Source: Adlercreutzia mucosicola DSM 19490 (GTDB lineage: Bacteria; Actinomycetota; Coriobacteriia; Coriobacteriales; Eggerthellaceae). Taken from it: DNA of 64,000 bases. The position numbers and the translations under genes were made by a program. The stretch's first letter is position 1. Every line of letters begins with the position of its first letter. This document shows, piece by piece, positions 62,280-64,000 of this stretch. The stretch is taken from assembly GCF_000422625.1 (NCBI RefSeq), contig NZ_AUGK01000007.1, positions 83,043 through 147,042 on the forward strand, given 5' to 3'. A model generated the notes under the pieces. The model was not told the origin of the DNA, ran no database searches, and saw only the letters and a program-made list of their open reading frames with translations.

Positions 62280-63557
62280 ATGGGAACTTCACAAGTTAAA
62301 GGTAGCAATTACGCCTGGGCAGTGGCCATTGCCTGTGTGGCCTTCTACGCTGTCCCGCTCGGCTTCGCGGCAAATCACGCGGGCCTGTTCATCACCCCGG
62401 TCATGGATCAGTTCGGCTGGTCGCGCACTGACGCCACGCTGTTCATGTCCATTCAGCCCTGGGTGGCTGCCATCTGCACCCCCTTTGCTGGCAAGCTCAT
62501 TTCCAAGTACAATCCCCGTTGGGTGCTCGGCACCGCTGTGCTCGTGTTCGCTCTGGCGAACCTGGCCTGCGCCTGGTTCACCGAGCCCTGGCAGTGGAAC
62601 GTCTACGGCGTGCTCTACGGCGCTTCCGCCGCATTCTGGATGTACATCGCCACGCCGACCATGGTGAACCGCTGGTTCTCCAAGAGCAACGGCACCGTCA
62701 TCGGCGCCATTGGCGTGTTCGTGTCGCTGTTCGGCGCCATCATGAGCCCCATCATCAACGGCTGGATCGCCTCCATGGGCTGGCAGACTGCCCGTATCAT
62801 CTGCTCCGTCATCGTGATCATCGCCGGTGCCGGCGTCACTTACGCGCTTCTGCGTGAGAGCCCGGAGAAGATGGGCGTGAAGCCCTGGGGCTACGATGCC
62901 GCTCAGGCCGATCGCGCCAAGAGCGCCGAGGCCAACGTGACCGAGGTGAAGGAAACCGCTGGTCTCACCCGCAACCAGGCCATGAAGAACCCGGCCTTGT
63001 GGCTGCTCATCCTGATGGCCGGCATGTTCGTTATCTCCGCTTCCTTCGTGCAGCAGCTGGCCTCCTACGCTTCCGTGACCGATGGTCTCGGTGCTGCCGT
63101 CGGCGCCATGGCCGTGTCTGTGGCCATGGTGACCTCCATGATCGGCAAGTTCGGCCTCGGCTGGATTTCCGACCACTTCGGCGCCGTTGCCTCCGGTATC
63201 GTGGCTGGCGTGCTGGGTGCCGGTGGCGCTCTGGTGTGTCTCCTCGTTGGTCCGAACCCCACGCTGTTCTATGTGGGCGTCGGTATGTTCGGCATCGGCT
63301 ACTCGGCCCTGAACGTGGTGCCCCCGCTGACCTGCCAGCAGGCCTTCGGCGACAAGGACTACGCGAACATCTTCTCTATCGTTGCTACCGGTCTGAATGT
63401 GTTCTCCGGCTTCGCCGCCCTCATCTACGCTCAGATCTTCGACATCACCGGGTCCTTCGCTGGCGCGTTCTGGATGAACATCATCTTCTACGTGGTCATC
63501 TGCGTGCTGGCTCTCGTCATCGTGCCCATGGGCCGTCGCGCCTGGGCCAACAAGTAG
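62280..63557 (+). CDS. OFA-type MFS transporter
   Basis: 425 residues, twelve hydrophobic helices with a polar central loop (about 205-235, AAQADRAKSAEANVTEVKE). The opening (AVAIACVAFYAVPLGFAANH) and FGWSRTDATLFMSIQP fit the oxalate:formate antiporter group. ATG 62280 with AAGGAGAAAG upstream. Lies after the CaiB-like gene and probably carries its substrate or product. Codon use is strongly biased to GC-ending codons, suggesting high expression. Confidence 0.85.
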   Translation: MGTSQVKGSNYAWAVAIACVAFYAVPLGFAANHAGLFITPVMDQFGWSRTDATLFMSIQPWVAAICTPFAGKLISKYNPRWVLGTAVLVFALANLACAWFTEPWQWNVYGVLYGASAAFWMYIATPTMVNRWFSKSNGTVIGAIGVFVSLFGAIMSPIINGWIASMGWQTARIICSVIVIIAGAGVTYALLRESPEKMGVKPWGYDAAQADRAKSAEANVTEVKETAGLTRNQAMKNPALWLLILMAGMFVISASFVQQLASYASVTDGLGAAVGAMAVSVAMVTSMIGKFGLGWISDHFGAVASGIVAGVLGAGGALVCLLVGPNPTLFYVGVGMFGIGYSALNVVPPLTCQQAFGDKDYANIFSIVATGLNVFSGFAALIYAQIFDITGSFAGAFWMNIIFYVVICVLALVIVPMGRRAWANK

Positions 63558-63629
63558 ACAAGGTCTTACTTCACCAAGCGGGCTGAGGCTGCAAACTCCG
63601 CCCGAACGAAAGGCGCCCTCCTTTGAACT

Positions 63630-63663
63630 GCCTCCCATTTCTTGGACACGAGAAATGGGAGGC
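63630..63663 (+). promoter_or_regulatory. Hairpin hiding the transposase ribosome site
   Basis: Perfect 13-bp stem (63630-63642 with 63651-63663) whose 3' arm contains GGGAGG, the ribosome site of the transposase gene 9 bases further on, followed by TTTCTTT. Transcripts entering from outside would fold and block translation or stop; transcripts starting inside the end would not. Confidence 0.65.
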
Positions 63664-63670
63664 TTTCTTT

Positions 63671-64000
63671 ATGACAGGAAGACCACTTTGCGATGCGGAG
63701 CTGCGGCGGCGCGCCGTCAGGCTCTACGAGGAGGGACACGGACGCGACGTGATCGCGCGTCTGGTCGGCGCCCCCGAGGGAACTGTGAGAGAATGGCTGG
63801 ACACCTACAGGTCCGTCGGCATAGGAGCCCTGTCCGCCATGGGAGCAAAGAAGAAGACCTACTCGTTCGATACCAAGGTGGCCGCCGCGAGGGCGGTCGC
63901 GGACGATGGCCTGACCGTGCCAGAGGCCATGGCCCGGTTCGGAATTGCCTCCTCCAGCCCCCTGCGGAAGTGGCTGAGAGCCTACCGGGAGGGCGGACCG
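63671..64000 (+). CDS. IS3-like transposase OrfA (partial at window edge)
   Basis: At least 110 residues, frame open to the window end. Two helix-turn-helix units: RRRAVRLYEEGHGRDVIARL with VREWLDTYR, and VAAARAVADDGLTVPEAMAR with SPLRKWLRAYR. This double arrangement is typical of OrfA proteins of the IS3 family (IS150-like). ATG 63671 behind GGGAGG. Confidence 0.82.
   Translation, partial: MTGRPLCDAELRRRAVRLYEEGHGRDVIARLVGAPEGTVREWLDTYRSVGIGALSAMGAKKKTYSFDTKVAAARAVADDGLTVPEAMARFGIASSSPLRKWLRAYREGGP

Larger units (their letters stand above)
63624..64000 (+). mobile_element. Left end of an IS3-like insertion sequence (cut by window edge)
   Basis: The left end appears to start at TGAACTGCC (63624) and contains TGGACACG, as in many IS3-family terminal repeats. 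It lies 66 bases after the transporter stop. The right end and target duplication are outside the window. Confidence 0.75.

Overview
The window is a dense, GC-rich (roughly 60-65 %) bacterial chromosome segment. Its content points to the Eggerthellaceae (Coriobacteriia, Actinomycetota; Eggerthella / Gordonibacter / Adlercreutzia-like). The signs are several Tat-exported flavoprotein reductases of the fumarate-reductase/urocanate-reductase superfamily, each facing a LuxR regulator with a multi-helix membrane sensor. There are also CaiB-type CoA-transferases, OFA-type major facilitator transporters, a multiheme cytochrome and many single-gene units. I found no rRNA, tRNA, CRISPR array or prophage. 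The species is an inference; no marker gene fixes it.

Layout. 1-5.7 kb: end of an MFS transporter, a ZIP metal transporter, and flavoprotein/LuxR pair 1. 5.9-12.8 kb: ABC exporter, divergent LysR/DMT exporter, S10 carboxypeptidase, a decayed XRE gene, a MOSC protein. 13-19.6 kb: ion/anion permease, CMD-cupin protein, CrcB, an XRE-desulfoferrodoxin fusion, and a two-gene type II restriction-modification system. 19.6-23 kb: a scar in which a deleted glycosylase gene is joined tail to tail to a MerR gene, then a flavoprotein/triheme cytochrome operon. 23-29 kb: CPBP protease facing a GntR regulator, DUF1648 protein, MGMT-like protein, a hypoxanthine-DNA glycosylase fused to NAD(P)HX epimerase, and a lipoprotein. 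29.5-33 kb: LuxR/flavoprotein pair 2. 33-43.7 kb: hybrid histidine kinase, a triple RidA protein, YycJ-like hydrolase, and a deformylase-like/HelD/ABC operon. 43.9-54.2 kb: SNF2 ATPase, glycine-riboswitch-controlled AGCS symporter, Ski2-like helicase, NhaC antiporter. 54.4-59 kb: SfsA and LuxR/flavoprotein pair 3. 59.2-64 kb: class-I amidotransferase hydrolase, a CaiB fragment, an intact CaiB-type CoA-transferase, an OFA transporter, and the left end of an IS3-like element cut by the window edge.

How genes work together. The flavoproteins probably act as terminal reductases for organic electron acceptors outside the membrane. One has its own small cytochrome c; the other three are probably switched on by their divergent LuxR sensors when the substrate is present. 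The CaiB-type transferase and its OFA transporter look like an uptake-and-activation unit for a small carboxylate. Housekeeping, stress and DNA-maintenance genes fill the rest.

Less expected features: (i) a set of intergenic inverted-repeat elements with long, often perfect arms and two preferred spacer sizes; (ii) three RidA domains in one chain, a possible single-chain version of the RidA trimer; (iii) a glycosylase-NAD(P)HX epimerase fusion present as one intact gene and one deletion derivative; (iv) a transcription factor fused to a complete set of desulfoferrodoxin iron ligands; (v) a deformylase-like protein whose catalytic Glu is Met.
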